From Rhodococcus spelaei (GTDB lineage Bacteria > Actinomycetota > Actinomycetes > Mycobacteriales > Mycobacteriaceae): a stretch of DNA of 64,000 nt. The stretch covers positions 310,001 through 374,000 of the forward strand of contig NZ_VIGH01000003.1 of the NCBI RefSeq assembly GCF_006704125.1, read 5' to 3'. The notes below the pieces were generated by a model that worked only from the letters and a program-made list of their open reading frames with translations, searched no databases and was not told where the DNA came from. Every line of letters starts with the position of its first letter. Position 1 is the first letter of the stretch. Both the position numbers and the translations under genes were made by a program. Below are positions 53,108 to 61,687 of the stretch, one piece after another.

Positions 53108-53437
53108 ATGAGCAAGCAAGCTACCGAGATGCTCAAGGGAGTCCTCGAGGGCATCGTGCTCGCGATTCTGTCGGAGCGACCCGCCTACGGATACGAGATC
53201 ACGGCAAGGCTGCGCGATCAGGGCTTCGCGGACATCGCAGAAGGCACCGTCTACGCCCTGCTCGTCAGGGTCGAGCAGCGTGACCTCGTCGACGTGGAGA
53301 AGGTCCCGTCCGAGAAGGGGCCGCCGCGCAAGGTCTACACCCTCAACACGCGGGGGCGGGACCAACTGGGCGAATTCTGGAGGAACTGGAGCTTCCTCGC
53401 CGAACGAATCGAACATCTACACGAAGGAGAGAAGTGA
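53108..53437 (+). CDS. PadR family repressor
   Basis: A 109-residue PadR protein: MLKGVLEGIVLAILSERPAYGYEITARLRD, then EGTVYALLVRVEQRDLVDVEK and KGPPRKVYTLNTRGRDQL, a winged helix plus dimer helix (subfamily 2, LmrR-like). GGGAGGAGG lies six bases before the ATG. The stop overlaps the DUF1048 start. It probably represses this operon and is released by a ligand exported by the ABC transporter. Confidence 0.95.
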   Translation: MSKQATEMLKGVLEGIVLAILSERPAYGYEITARLRDQGFADIAEGTVYALLVRVEQRDLVDVEKVPSEKGPPRKVYTLNTRGRDQLGEFWRNWSFLAERIEHLHEGEK

Positions 53438-53808
53438 CCATGGCAGCCAAGTGGATCGAGACCCTCACCGGATCGCTCGAGCAGAAGAAGCAGTACAAGC
53501 AGTGCAAGGCCCGCCTCGAGACCCTGCCCGAACCGTATGCGACCGCCGCCAACGCGTTCCAGCGGTACCTCACTTACTACGGCGGCGTCACCGACGGCGA
53601 CACCCTCCTCACGATGTTCAGCGACTCCGTCGATCTGTGGGAGCGCGCCGCAGCCGACGGCACCCCGGTGCGGGCGATCATCGGCGACGACCCGGTCGAG
53701 TTCGCCGAGACGTTCGCGCAGGCCTACTCCGGCAAGCAGTGGATCGACAAGGAGCGCGCCCGCCTCATCGAGGCGATCGCGGACGTCGAGCGGAGGGAGC
53801 AGCGATGA
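53434..53808 (+). CDS. DUF1048 protein
   Basis: A 124-residue protein: KKQYKQCKARLETLPEPYATAANAFQRYLTYYGG, then FSDSVDLWERAAADGTPVRAIIGDDPVEFAETFAQAY and a closing WIDKERARLIEAI, which is the DUF1048 pattern. The family nearly always sits next to PadR and ABC exporter genes, as here. GTG 53434 overlaps the padR stop; ATG 53440 is an alternative better spaced from AAGGAGA. Role in the module unknown. Confidence 0.85.
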   Translation: MTMAAKWIETLTGSLEQKKQYKQCKARLETLPEPYATAANAFQRYLTYYGGVTDGDTLLTMFSDSVDLWERAAADGTPVRAIIGDDPVEFAETFAQAYSGKQWIDKERARLIEAIADVERREQR

Positions 53809-54614
53809 CCGCCCAACCGGCCATCCGGGTGCAGGGCGTCGAGAAGTCGTACGAGCAGCTCCACGTGCTGCGCGGCGTCGACTTCGAGGTCGAGCGGGGC
53901 AGCATCTTCGCCCTGCTCGGCTCGAACGGGGCCGGCAAGACCACGCTGGTGAAGATCCTGGCGACGTTGCTGCGGGCGGACGCCGGCACGGCGACGGTCC
54001 ACGGATTCGACGTCGCCACTGCGGCGGCGAACGTGCGCGAATCCATCAGTCTCACCGGGCAGTTCGCCGCGGTCGACGAGATCCTCAGCGGCAAGGAGAA
54101 TCTCGTGCTGGTCGCCCGGCTCCGGCACCTGGCGAATCCCGGGGCGATCGCGGACGAGCTGCTCGCGCGATTCTTGCTGACCGACGCCGGCGACCGGAAG
54201 GTCGGGACGTACTCGGGCGGCATGCGTCGGCGCCTCGACATCGCGATGAGCCTGATCGGGAACCCGCCGGTCGTCTTCCTCGACGAACCGACGACGGGAC
54301 TCGACCCCCAGGCCCGCAACGAGGTGTGGCAGGCCGTGCGGGACCTCGCTCGGGGTGGCACCACGGTGCTGCTCACGACGCAGTACCTGGAGGAGGCCGA
54401 GCAGCTCGCCGACAGGATCGCGATCCTGCACGAGGGCCGGATCATCGTCGACGGCACCCTCGCCGAACTCAAGCAGCTGCTCCCGCCCGCGAAGGTGGAG
54501 TACGTCGAGAAGCAGCCGACCCTCGAGGAGGTCTTCCTCAGCATCGTCGGTGCCGACGCACCGGCGGGTGCCGACACCGCGGGCGCCGTCGGCGCCGACC
54601 GAAAGGAACGATGA
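53805..54614 (+). CDS. ABC exporter ATP-binding protein
   Basis: A 269-residue DrrA/CcmA-type ATPase: Walker A GSNGAGKTT near 40, signature YSGGMRRR near 140, Walker B VVFLDEPTTGLD, H-loop TTQYLEEAEQ. A short acidic Ala/Asp-rich tail closes it. ATG 53805 has GGAGGG nine bases upstream and overlaps the DUF1048 stop. Pairs with the permease gene starting at its last codons. Confidence 0.94.
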   Translation: MTAQPAIRVQGVEKSYEQLHVLRGVDFEVERGSIFALLGSNGAGKTTLVKILATLLRADAGTATVHGFDVATAAANVRESISLTGQFAAVDEILSGKENLVLVARLRHLANPGAIADELLARFLLTDAGDRKVGTYSGGMRRRLDIAMSLIGNPPVVFLDEPTTGLDPQARNEVWQAVRDLARGGTTVLLTTQYLEEAEQLADRIAILHEGRIIVDGTLAELKQLLPPAKVEYVEKQPTLEEVFLSIVGADAPAGADTAGAVGADRKER

Positions 54615-55375
54615 TGACCACGCATGTCCTCGGCGACACCGCCGCCCTCACCGGCCGATCCCTGCGTCACATCACCCGCAGTCCGGACACCATCATCACG
54701 ACCGCGGTCACACCGATCGCGATCATGCTGCTGTTCGTGTTCGTGTTCGGCGGCGCCATCGACACCGGCGCCGAGTCGTACGTGAGCTACCTGCTGCCCG
54801 GCATCCTGCTCATCACCATCGCCTCGGGTGTCGCGTACACCTCCGTGCGGCTCTTCAACGACCTGCAGGGCGGGATCGTCGAACGGTTCCAGTCGATGCC
54901 CATCGCCCGGGCGTCGGTGCTGTGGTCGCACGTGCTGACCTCGTTGGTCGCCAACGTGACCGCAGTGCTGATCGTCGTCGCCGTCGCCCTCCTCATGGGG
55001 TTCCGGTCGGGGGCGAACGCGTTCGAATGGCTTGCGGTCGCCGGCATCCTGATCCTGTTCACGCTGGCGCTGACCTGGCTCGCCGTGATCGCCGGCCTCT
55101 CGGCGAACTCGGTGGACGGCGCGGGTGCGTTCGCCTACCCGCTGATCTTCCTGCCGTTCGTCAGCTCCGCGTTCGTGCCCACGGAGTCGATGCCGGGGCC
55201 GGTGCGGGCCTTCGCCGACAACCAGCCCGTGACCTCGATCGTCAACGCGATCCGTAACCTGCTCGCGGGCCAGGCTGTGGGCTCCGACATCTGGGTCGCC
55301 CTCGGCTGGTGCGCTGGCATCCTCGTCCTCTCGTACGGTGCCGCGATCGCGATCTACCGGCGCAAGTTCGCCTGA
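54611..55375 (+). CDS. ABC-2 permease (DrrB-like)
   Basis: A 254-residue membrane protein with six hydrophobic segments and the DrrB-type motif VRLFNDLQGGIVERFQSMPIARASVLWSHV between TM2 and TM3. Daunorubicin-type export systems use this pair. ATG 54611 overlaps the ATPase stop. Last gene of padR-DUF1048-ABC; a hairpin follows at 55382. Likely drug or lipid exporter. Confidence 0.92.
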   Translation: MMTTHVLGDTAALTGRSLRHITRSPDTIITTAVTPIAIMLLFVFVFGGAIDTGAESYVSYLLPGILLITIASGVAYTSVRLFNDLQGGIVERFQSMPIARASVLWSHVLTSLVANVTAVLIVVAVALLMGFRSGANAFEWLAVAGILILFTLALTWLAVIAGLSANSVDGAGAFAYPLIFLPFVSSAFVPTESMPGPVRAFADNQPVTSIVNAIRNLLAGQAVGSDIWVALGWCAGILVLSYGAAIAIYRRKFA

Positions 55376-55381
55376 TCCACC

Positions 55382-55414
55382 GATCGTGTCGGCGAAGTGA
55401 GCACCTACACGATC
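55382..55414 (+). terminator. Hairpin after ABC operon
   Basis: GATCGTGT (55382-55389) and ACACGATC (55407-55414) are perfect arms with partial inner pairing, six bases after the stop. Confidence 0.55.
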
Positions 55415-55445
55415 CGCGCCAGGCAGTGCAGCAGCGCGGACTGTC

Positions 55446-55497
55446 CCGTCGAAGGTGCGTGGGTCATACCCGGGTATGACCCACGCACCTTCGACGG
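55446..55497. repeat. 52-bp perfect palindrome
   Basis: Twenty-six bases and their exact complement meet with no spacer around ATACCC|GGGTAT. It lies between the ABC operon and cobD, 27 bases before the cobD start. It could terminate transcription, hold a regulator, or form a cruciform. Confidence 0.9.
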
Positions 55498-55523
55498 CGC
55501 CGTCGATTGGTAGACATACCGAC

Positions 55524-56510
55524 GTGAACTTGCGTGGGACGGCACGAGCGACCGGAATCCTGATCGGCTTCGCCGCGGACCGGGCCTTCGCCGATCCCGC
55601 GCGACTGCACCCGGTGGCCGGTTTCGGTCGCGCCGCCGCGGCGCTCGAGCGCCGCAGCTACCGCGACGGCCGCGTGGCCGGACTCGCGCACACCGGACTG
55701 CTCGTCGCCGCGGTCACCGGCGGAGCGGTCCTCGCCGGTCGCGCTGCGGGCCGCCTCGGCTGGGTGGGGGAGAGTGCGGTGGTCGCGGCGGCGACGTGGA
55801 CCGCGCTCGGCGGGACCTCGCTGAGCCGGGTCGGCGCCGACATGGCCGGCCGGCTCGAGCGCGACGACCTCGATGGCGCCCGGTCGCTGGTGCCGTCCCT
55901 GTGCGGTCGGGACCCGAACTCCCTCGACGGTACCGGAATAGCCAGGGCCACAGTCGAATCCGTCGCGGAGAACACGTCGGATGCGACGGTCGGGCCGCTC
56001 TGGTGGGCGGCCGTCGCCGGGGCGCCCGGGGTGCTCGGCTACCGCGCGATCAACACCCTCGACGCGATGATCGGCTACCGCTCACCGCGGTACCTGCGCT
56101 TCGGCTGGGCCGCGGCGCGGATCGACGACCTGGTGAACCTGGCACCGGCCCGGGCCACCGGACTGCTCGCGGTGGCCGTCGCGCCTGTGGTCGGCGGGTC
56201 GCCCCGCGCGGCGCTGCGGGCCTGGCGACGCGACGCCGCGGGCCATCCGAGCCCGAACGCGGGCGTCGCCGAGGCGTCGATGGCCGGCGCGCTCGGAGTC
56301 ACCCTCGGAGGGCGCACCGAGTACCCTCACGGCGTCGAAGAGCGGCCGAGTCTCGGTGAGGGACCCGCCCCCGCGGTCGCGGACCTGCGCCGGGTGGTGC
56401 GCCTCTCGTCCGCGGTGCAGGTCGGCGCCGCGCTGGGGTCAGCGGCGCTTGCCGTAGCGGTCGGCGAGCTTGGCTTCCGTCGCCGTCAACGTCGTGGGCT
56501 CGGGCGCTGA
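55524..56510 (+). CDS. cobD: Adenosylcobinamide-phosphate synthase CobD/CbiB
   Basis: A 328-residue membrane protein of the CobD/CbiB family: GFAADRAFADPARLHPVAGFGRAAAALERR at the N-terminus, then NSLDGTGIARATVESVAENTSDATVGPLWWAAVAGAPGVLGYRAINTLDAMIGYRSPRY, the most conserved block. It attaches aminopropanol phosphate to cobyrinic acid. GTG 55524 follows TAGACA by seven bases (leaderless). Its last 72 bases overlap the 3' end of the convergent SURF1 gene. Confidence 0.93.
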   Translation: MNLRGTARATGILIGFAADRAFADPARLHPVAGFGRAAAALERRSYRDGRVAGLAHTGLLVAAVTGGAVLAGRAAGRLGWVGESAVVAAATWTALGGTSLSRVGADMAGRLERDDLDGARSLVPSLCGRDPNSLDGTGIARATVESVAENTSDATVGPLWWAAVAGAPGVLGYRAINTLDAMIGYRSPRYLRFGWAAARIDDLVNLAPARATGLLAVAVAPVVGGSPRAALRAWRRDAAGHPSPNAGVAEASMAGALGVTLGGRTEYPHGVEERPSLGEGPAPAVADLRRVVRLSSAVQVGAALGSAALAVAVGELGFRRRQRRGLGR

Positions 56511-57374
56511 CCGTCGCAGCCCGCGCCGCGGCAGCACGATGTCGTCCTCGGCCTCGGCCTCGGCCTTGGTCGTGGCAACCGGCTCGGTGGCTGTCGGCTC
56601 GGCGGCAACCGGGGGGGTGGCCTCGGTGTCCGCTCGGTCGCGGCGGCGCTCCCGGAGCTCGGCGCGTACGAAGTACGCCAGCCCGAGCGGGGCCATGATC
56701 CCGAACGCCAGCCACTGCAGCCCGTACGACAGGTAGGGGCCGGCGTCGAGTTGCGGCAGCGGGATGGTGCCCAGCGAGCCGGGCTGGTCGCCGGCGAGCT
56801 GCAGGTAGAGGTCGACCGGCGTGACCCCGGCCGCGGTGCCGATCTGCGCGGGGTTGATGAAGTAGACCTGCGAGTACCCGTTCTCCCGGATCGGGTCCTT
56901 GCCCGGGATGGTGCCCTCGGACAGTCGCGGGCGGGCGGCGATCGTGACCTCACCGGTCGGTGCCGCGGCGAACTGCGGCGGCCTGCCGCCCTCGACCGGC
57001 CGCACGTACCCCCGGTTGACGAGCACGACCCGGCCGTCCGACAGTTGCAGCGGGGTGATCACCTCGAAGGCCGGCGAGTCCTCGATGGTGCGCAACCGGA
57101 TCAGCACGTCCTTGTCGGGCAGGTAGGTGCCCGTCGCTCTGACCTGGCGCCACTCGTCGTGGGTGGCGAGCGGGCCCGACGCCGGCAGGATCGACTCGAC
57201 CGGCACCGGATCCGCGGACACCGAGTCCGAGATCAGCTGGTTGCGCTCGGAGGTACTGGTGTTCTTGCCGAGCTGCCACGGGGCGAGCACGGAGAAGCAC
57301 AGGTAGGCGAAGCCGGCGACGATGACGGCCAGGATCAACCAGCCCGGACGCAGCAGAAACTTCAGCCTTCGCAC
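56439..57374 (-). CDS. SURF1 family cytochrome oxidase assembly protein
   Basis: A 311-residue protein. TM1 lies at about 11-32 with WQLGKNTSTSERN after it. The extracytoplasmic domain includes RATGTYLPDKDVLIRLR and VLVNRGYVRPVEGG, and TM2 at about 213-235 includes YGLQWLAFGIMAPLGLAYF. A variable Ala/Glu-rich cytoplasmic tail ends in a conserved LTATEAKLADRYGKRR. SURF1 helps insert haem a into cytochrome aa3 oxidase. TACCGT sits six bases before GTG 57374 (leaderless). Overlaps cobD convergently by 72 bases. Matches Rv2235. Confidence 0.92.
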   Translation of the reverse strand: MRRLKFLLRPGWLILAVIVAGFAYLCFSVLAPWQLGKNTSTSERNQLISDSVSADPVPVESILPASGPLATHDEWRQVRATGTYLPDKDVLIRLRTIEDSPAFEVITPLQLSDGRVVLVNRGYVRPVEGGRPPQFAAAPTGEVTIAARPRLSEGTIPGKDPIRENGYSQVYFINPAQIGTAAGVTPVDLYLQLAGDQPGSLGTIPLPQLDAGPYLSYGLQWLAFGIMAPLGLAYFVRAELRERRRDRADTEATPPVAAEPTATEPVATTKAEAEAEDDIVLPRRGLRRSAPEPTTLTATEAKLADRYGKRR

Positions 57375-57409
57375 GCGTCCACGGTACTTGTCGAACGGAC
57401 CGGCCCGAG

Positions 57410-57901
57410 CTACCGGTGGTCGCGCACCCACGCCAGCAGCCCGGACACCGCCGCCTCGATCTGCTCGCGGACCAACTCGAAGTCGTCGGTGTCGCCGTAG
57501 TACGGGTCGGGCACCGAGTCGCCGTCCGCATCCGGGTCGAAGCTGCGCAGCAGACGTCGCCGTTCGGTCGGCACCCCGAGGTGGGCCAGGGCGCGGTCGT
57601 GCCCGGTGTCCAGCGCGACCACCAGGTCGGCGCCCAGGTGGTCGTCGTCGAGCTGAGCGGCCCGGTGCCCGGTCGGGTAGCCGTGCGCGCGCAGCACCTC
57701 GTTGGTGCGCTCGTCCGCCTCGTGCCCGACGTGCCAGTCGCCGGTGCCCGCGCTGCTGACCCGGACCTGCGCGTCCAGGCCCGCCTCGCGCAGGCTGCCG
57801 AGCAGGATCTTCTCCGCCATCGGGGAGCGGCAGATGTTGCCGGTGCACACGAAGGTGATGTGCAGCACGCGGTCAGTGCGCATCGAGGACTCAGTGCTCA
57901 T
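57410..57901 (-). CDS. ptpA: Low molecular weight protein tyrosine phosphatase PtpA
   Basis: A 163-residue LMW-PTP. The P-loop VCTGNICRS holds catalytic Cys19 and Arg25; the general acid Asp is in DPYYGDTDDFELV. WHVGHEADERTNEVLRAHGYPTGHRA follows the family. It dephosphorylates tyrosine residues; the M. tuberculosis relative is secreted into macrophages. ATG 57901 overlaps the HAD gene's stop; ATG 57883 is an alternative. Operon HAD-ptpA corresponds to ptkA-ptpA. Confidence 0.94.
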   Translation of the reverse strand: MSTESSMRTDRVLHITFVCTGNICRSPMAEKILLGSLREAGLDAQVRVSSAGTGDWHVGHEADERTNEVLRAHGYPTGHRAAQLDDDHLGADLVVALDTGHDRALAHLGVPTERRRLLRSFDPDADGDSVPDPYYGDTDDFELVREQIEAAVSGLLAWVRDHR

Positions 57902-58586
57902 CGCGGACCCGTCGCTCGTCGAGGACCCGTCCGAGTTCGTCGACGCTGTCGACGCTCCAGTGGGCGTCGGCGGCCTCACGATCGGTGCCGTACCCCCAGC
58001 CGACGAACACAGTCGGGATACCCCAGTGCGCGGCGCCGTGAACGTCGTGTTCGCGGTCACCGACCATCACCACACCCGCGGTGCCGCCGTCGGCGGCGGT
58101 GGTGGGCTCGACGCCGAGCCCGCGCAGCGCGTGCTCGATGACGTCGGCCTTGGCCCGCCGGCCGGTGCCTTCGTCGCTGGCGCCGGCGATCACCTCGAAG
58201 TGCCGAGCCAACGAGAAGTGCTCGAGGATGCGGTTGGCGAAGCGCTCCGACTTGGAGGTCGCGATCGCCAGACGCGTCCCGCTCTCGGCGAGCGAGGTCA
58301 ACAGCTCCTCGATCCCGTCGAAGACCGCGTTCTCCGCCCAGCCGATGTGGTCGTAGCGGTCGAAGTAGGCGGTCAGGGCGGCCTGCGCGGCCGCCTCGTC
58401 GAGGCCGAGCGAGCGCAGGGTGTCGATCATCGGCGGCCCGACCACCCGATCGAGCAGGTCGCCCTCCGGCGCGGCGACGCCGACGGTGGCGAGGGCGTGC
58501 CGGAAGCCGGCGAGGATGCCGGGTGCGGAGTCGGTGAGCGTTCCGTCGAGGTCGAACAGCGTCACCGTGGTGTCGGTCGGGGTCAC
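57891..58586 (-). CDS. HAD superfamily hydrolase (PtkA-like position)
   Basis: A 231-residue HAD protein: motif I DLDGTLTDS (Asp12, Asp14), motif II IATSKSERF, motif III/IV VVMVGDREHDVHGA. It resembles Gph-type phosphoglycolate phosphatases. In M. tuberculosis the gene in this place (Rv2232, PtkA) is a HAD-fold protein reported to act as tyrosine kinase on PtpA. Here both catalytic Asp residues are intact, so phosphatase activity is fully possible. GTG 58586 has GGAAGG upstream. Confidence 0.88.
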   Translation of the reverse strand: MTPTDTTVTLFDLDGTLTDSAPGILAGFRHALATVGVAAPEGDLLDRVVGPPMIDTLRSLGLDEAAAQAALTAYFDRYDHIGWAENAVFDGIEELLTSLAESGTRLAIATSKSERFANRILEHFSLARHFEVIAGASDEGTGRRAKADVIEHALRGLGVEPTTAADGGTAGVVMVGDREHDVHGAAHWGIPTVFVGWGYGTDREAADAHWSVDSVDELGRVLDERRVRDEH

Positions 58587-58645
58587 CCTTCCATCCTGCC
58601 CGTTGGCGCACGGTCACCCCATGCACGCCCAGGACACCGCCGCCA

Positions 58646-58651
58646 TAAACT
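58646..58651 (+). promoter_or_regulatory. -10 element (TAAACT), leaderless start
   Basis: TAAACT ends six bases before the GTG of the cobC-type gene. Confidence 0.6.
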
Positions 58652-58657
58652 GCCCCC

Positions 58658-59683
58658 GTGGACGAGCGGACCGATTTGCGACATCACGGCGACGTCGACG
58701 CCGAGCCCGGACTGCTCGACTTCGCGGTGAACGTGCGCGGGGACGGCCCGCCGGACTGGCTCGCCGAGCGTCTGCTCGCGGGCATCGCGACGTTGGGCCG
58801 CTACCCGTCGGTCGCGGCGGAGGAGGCCGCGCGGGACCAGGTCGCGGCGCGGCACGGCCGCCGCCGCGAGGAGGTGCTGCTGCTCTCCGGCGCCGCCGAG
58901 GGGTTCGCGATGCTGCCGCGGCTCGGCTCGTCCGCGGCGGTGCTGCTGCACCCCTCGTTCACCGAACCGGAGTGGGCACTGCGCGAGGCGGGTGTCCCGG
59001 TGGAGCGGGTGGTCCTGGACGCGCCGTATCGCCTCGACCCGGCGTCGGTGCCCGGGTCCGCCGACCTGGTGGTCCTGGGCAACCCGACCAACCCGACCTC
59101 CGTGCAGCACCGGGCCGCCGACGTGCTGGCACTGCGCAGGCCCGGACGGATCCTGGTGGTGGACGAGGCGTTCGCCGACGCCGTGCCGGGCGAACCCGAG
59201 TCGCTGGCCGGGATGTCGTTGCCGGACGTGCTGGTGCTGCGCAGCCTCACGAAGACCTTCGCCCTGGCCGGCCTGCGGTGTGGGTACGTCCTCGGGCCGC
59301 CGGAGTTGCTGGCGCAGTTGCAGGTCGGTCGGCCGCACTGGCCGCTGGGCAGCCTGCAGGTGGAGGCGATCCGGGCCTGCTGCGAACCGGCCGCCGTCGA
59401 GTGGGCCCAGCGCGAGGCGCGGACCATCGAGATCGAGCGTGCCGAGATGGTCGAGATGCTGACCGCCGCAGGCATTTCGGTGTCCGGTCCGGCGTGCGGA
59501 CCATTCCTGCTGTTGCGGGTGCCGGACGGTGACCTGGTCCGAAAGAAACTGCGGGAGAGGGGGATCGCGGTCCGGCGCGGGGACACCTTCCCCGGACTCG
59601 GCCCCGACCACGTGAGAGTGGCAGTGCGGGCGGCAGAGCCCGTGAGCATGCTGGTGGCGGCGTTGACGGAGGTGTTGACATGA
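58658..59683 (+). CDS. cobC: PLP aminotransferase CobC-like (threonine-phosphate decarboxylase type)
   Basis: A 341-residue fold-type I PLP enzyme: ATLGRYPS near 45, [12 protein letters not shown] at 74-85, [17 protein letters not shown], and the PLP lysine in [15 protein letters not shown] near 190. It matches M. tuberculosis Rv2231c (CobC), related to the threonine-phosphate decarboxylase that makes the aminopropanol arm of cobalamin; cobD nearby supports this. A histidinol-phosphate aminotransferase-type activity is an alternative. The stop overlaps the Nif3 start. TAAACT lies six bases before GTG (leaderless). Confidence 0.88.
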   Translation: MDERTDLRHHGDVDAEPGLLDFAVNVRGDGPPDWLAERLLAGIATLGRYPSVAAEEAARDQVAARHGRRREEVLLLSGAAEGFAMLPRLGSSAAVLLHPSFTEPEWALREAGVPVERVVLDAPYRLDPASVPGSADLVVLGNPTNPTSVQHRAADVLALRRPGRILVVDEAFADAVPGEPESLAGMSLPDVLVLRSLTKTFALAGLRCGYVLGPPELLAQLQVGRPHWPLGSLQVEAIRACCEPAAVEWAQREARTIEIERAEMVEMLTAAGISVSGPACGPFLLLRVPDGDLVRKKLRERGIAVRRGDTFPGLGPDHVRVAVRAAEPVSMLVAALTEVLT

Positions 59684-60810
59684 GTGTTGTCCTGTCCGAG
59701 GTGATCTCCGTGCTGGAGGAGGCGTACCCGCCGTCGCTCGCGGAGAGCTGGGACTCGGTGGGCCTGGTCTGCGGTGATCCGGCCGACGCCGCCACCCGGG
59801 TGATGTTCGCCGTCGACGCCACCGCGCCCGTGGTGGACGAGGCCCTCGCCTGGGGCGCGCAGCTGCTGGTCGTGCACCACCCGCTGTTGCTGCGCGGAGT
59901 GGACACCGTCGGCGCGCACACCCCGAAGGGGGCGCTGCTGCACCGGCTGATCCGTTCCGGTTGCGCGCTGTACAGCGCGCACACCAACGCCGACGCCGCG
60001 GACCCGGGTGTTTCCGACGCGCTCGCGCACGCCCTCGGCCTCACCGTCACCGGACCGTTGGACCCGGCGCCGTCCGCACCGTTGGACAAGTGGGTGGTCA
60101 TGGTCCCCCTCGCCGACACCGGTGTGGTGCGCGACGCGCTGTTCGCGGCCGGTGCCGGGGAGGTCGGCGACTACCGCGACTGCAGTTGGACCGTCGCGGG
60201 CACCGGTCAGTTCTTGCCGGGGGACGCGGCCAACCCGACCCTCGGCGAGCCGGGCCGACTCGAGGAGGTCGCCGAGAACCGCGTCGAGGTGGTCGCCCGG
60301 CGGTCGCTGCGCCGGCGGGTGCTCGCCGCGCTGCGGGCGGCCCACCCGTACGAGGAGCCGGCCTTCGACGTGTTCGAGCTCGCCGACACCGGGTCGGCGC
60401 GCGGGATCGGGCGGATCGGCGAGCTCGACCAGCCGGAGTCGTTGCGCGAGTTCACCACTCGGGTGCGCCGCGCCCTGCCCGAGACGGTGTGGGGGGTGCG
60501 CGCGGCAGGCGATCCGGACACCCCGGTGCGCACGGTGGCGGTGTGCGGCGGCTCCGGCGACTCGCTGCTCGGCGCGGCGCGGGCGGCGGGCGTCGACGCG
60601 TACGTCACCGCGGACCTGCGTCACCACCCGGCCGACGAGCACCTGCGCGGGGGCGGCCCGGTGCTGGTGGACGTCGCGCACTGGGCCAGCGAGTTCCCCT
60701 GGTGCGCGCAGGCCAGGGGAGTGCTCGAGGCGCGGTTCGCGACCGTCCCCGGCTGGGCCACCGCGATCTCGGCGGTCCGGACCGACCCGTGGACGGTCGG
60801 CTGCGGCTAG
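59680..60810 (+). CDS. Nif3-like dinuclear metal protein (NGG1p family)
   Basis: A 376-residue Nif3/DUF34 protein. The N-terminal half has [13 protein letters not shown] (metal-binding HH) and [23 protein letters not shown]. The inserted YbgI/PII-like domain lies at about 120-245. The C-terminal motif [13 protein letters not shown] and [10 protein letters not shown] complete the metal site. Shown to be a GTP cyclohydrolase-like or metallochaperone-type protein in some species; role unresolved. ATG 59680 overlaps the cobC stop. Matches Rv2230c. Confidence 0.9.
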   Translation: MSVVLSEVISVLEEAYPPSLAESWDSVGLVCGDPADAATRVMFAVDATAPVVDEALAWGAQLLVVHHPLLLRGVDTVGAHTPKGALLHRLIRSGCALYSAHTNADAADPGVSDALAHALGLTVTGPLDPAPSAPLDKWVVMVPLADTGVVRDALFAAGAGEVGDYRDCSWTVAGTGQFLPGDAANPTLGEPGRLEEVAENRVEVVARRSLRRRVLAALRAAHPYEEPAFDVFELADTGSARGIGRIGELDQPESLREFTTRVRRALPETVWGVRAAGDPDTPVRTVAVCGGSGDSLLGAARAAGVDAYVTADLRHHPADEHLRGGGPVLVDVAHWASEFPWCAQARGVLEARFATVPGWATAISAVRTDPWTVGCG

Positions 60811-60949
60811 CGTCCACGCCAGGGCGACGGGAACCAGCATTCGGTCTGACTGGCTGATGGTTCCCATCACCCGTTCTGGAGATGGCGTCGCGGGCGGTAC
60901 GGTATGCACACCCCCCTCCCACCCGCTAGACAGCAGGAGCGAAGCACGC

Positions 60950-61687
60950 GTGAACGTCGAACCCCGGATTCAGGCCAAGCTGCTCGACCTCGCCGCGGTC
61001 GACACCGAGCTGACGAGGATCGCGCACCGCCGCCGCACGCTGCCTGAGCAGGAGGAGCTCGCGCGCCTCGAGTCCGATCAGGTGGGCCGCAAGGATGCCG
61101 CCGTCGCCGTGCAGATCGTCCTCGACGACCTCGACCGCGACATCAAGAAGCTCGAGGGCGAGGTCGACGCCGTCCGCAAGCGCGAGGAGCGCGACCGGAA
61201 GATGCTCGAGTCCGGGACGGTGGCCGCCAAGGCCCTCACCGAACTCGAGCACGAGCTCGGCAGCCTCGCCCGCAGGCAGGGTGTGCTCGAGGACGAACTG
61301 CTCGAGGTGATGGAGCGTCGCGAGGCCACCCAGGCCGACTACGACCACGCGGGCGGGCAGCTCAGCCAGATCGACGATGCGCTGATCGACGCGACCCGTC
61401 GCCGCGACGACGCGGTGGCCGACATCGACGCCGCGCAGCAGCGGTGCGAGACCGACCGGGCCGCGCTGGTCGGGGAGTTCCCCGCCGACCTGCTCGCCGT
61501 CTACGACCGCCAGCGGTCGGGCGGCGGGGTCGGCGCGGCACTGCTGCAGGCCCGCCGGTGCGGAGCCTGCCGGATCGAGATCGACCGCGGCGAGATCGCC
61601 CGGATCGCCGCGACCGCCGCGGACACGGTCGTCCGCTGCCCCGAGTGCAGCGCAATCATGGTGCGTACCAAGGAGTCCGGTCTGTGA
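60950..61687 (+). CDS. Coiled-coil zinc ribbon protein (Rv2229c-like)
   Basis: A 245-residue protein. Residues 1-180 form a long antiparallel coiled coil of charged heptads, and the C-terminus holds a C4 zinc ribbon: CGACRIEI and CPECSAIM. This is the CT398/DUF164 type, thought to bind RNA or to be involved in flagellar/secretion systems elsewhere. GTG 60950 has AGGAG about eleven bases upstream. A 139-base gap with an imperfect hairpin (GGGAACCA / TGGTTCCC) precedes it. Stop overlaps the RNase H start. Confidence 0.88.
   Translation: MNVEPRIQAKLLDLAAVDTELTRIAHRRRTLPEQEELARLESDQVGRKDAAVAVQIVLDDLDRDIKKLEGEVDAVRKREERDRKMLESGTVAAKALTELEHELGSLARRQGVLEDELLEVMERREATQADYDHAGGQLSQIDDALIDATRRRDDAVADIDAAQQRCETDRAALVGEFPADLLAVYDRQRSGGGVGAALLQARRCGACRIEIDRGEIARIAATAADTVVRCPECSAIMVRTKESGL

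Noticed and set aside
53805-55375. PadR-DUF1048-ABC run as a defence system
   Set aside because: All parts match a drug/lipid exporter module; no nuclease, helicase or reverse transcriptase is present.
55376-55523. Cobalamin riboswitch before cobD
   Set aside because: The space is taken by two palindromes and the cobD start seems leaderless; no B12-box seen.
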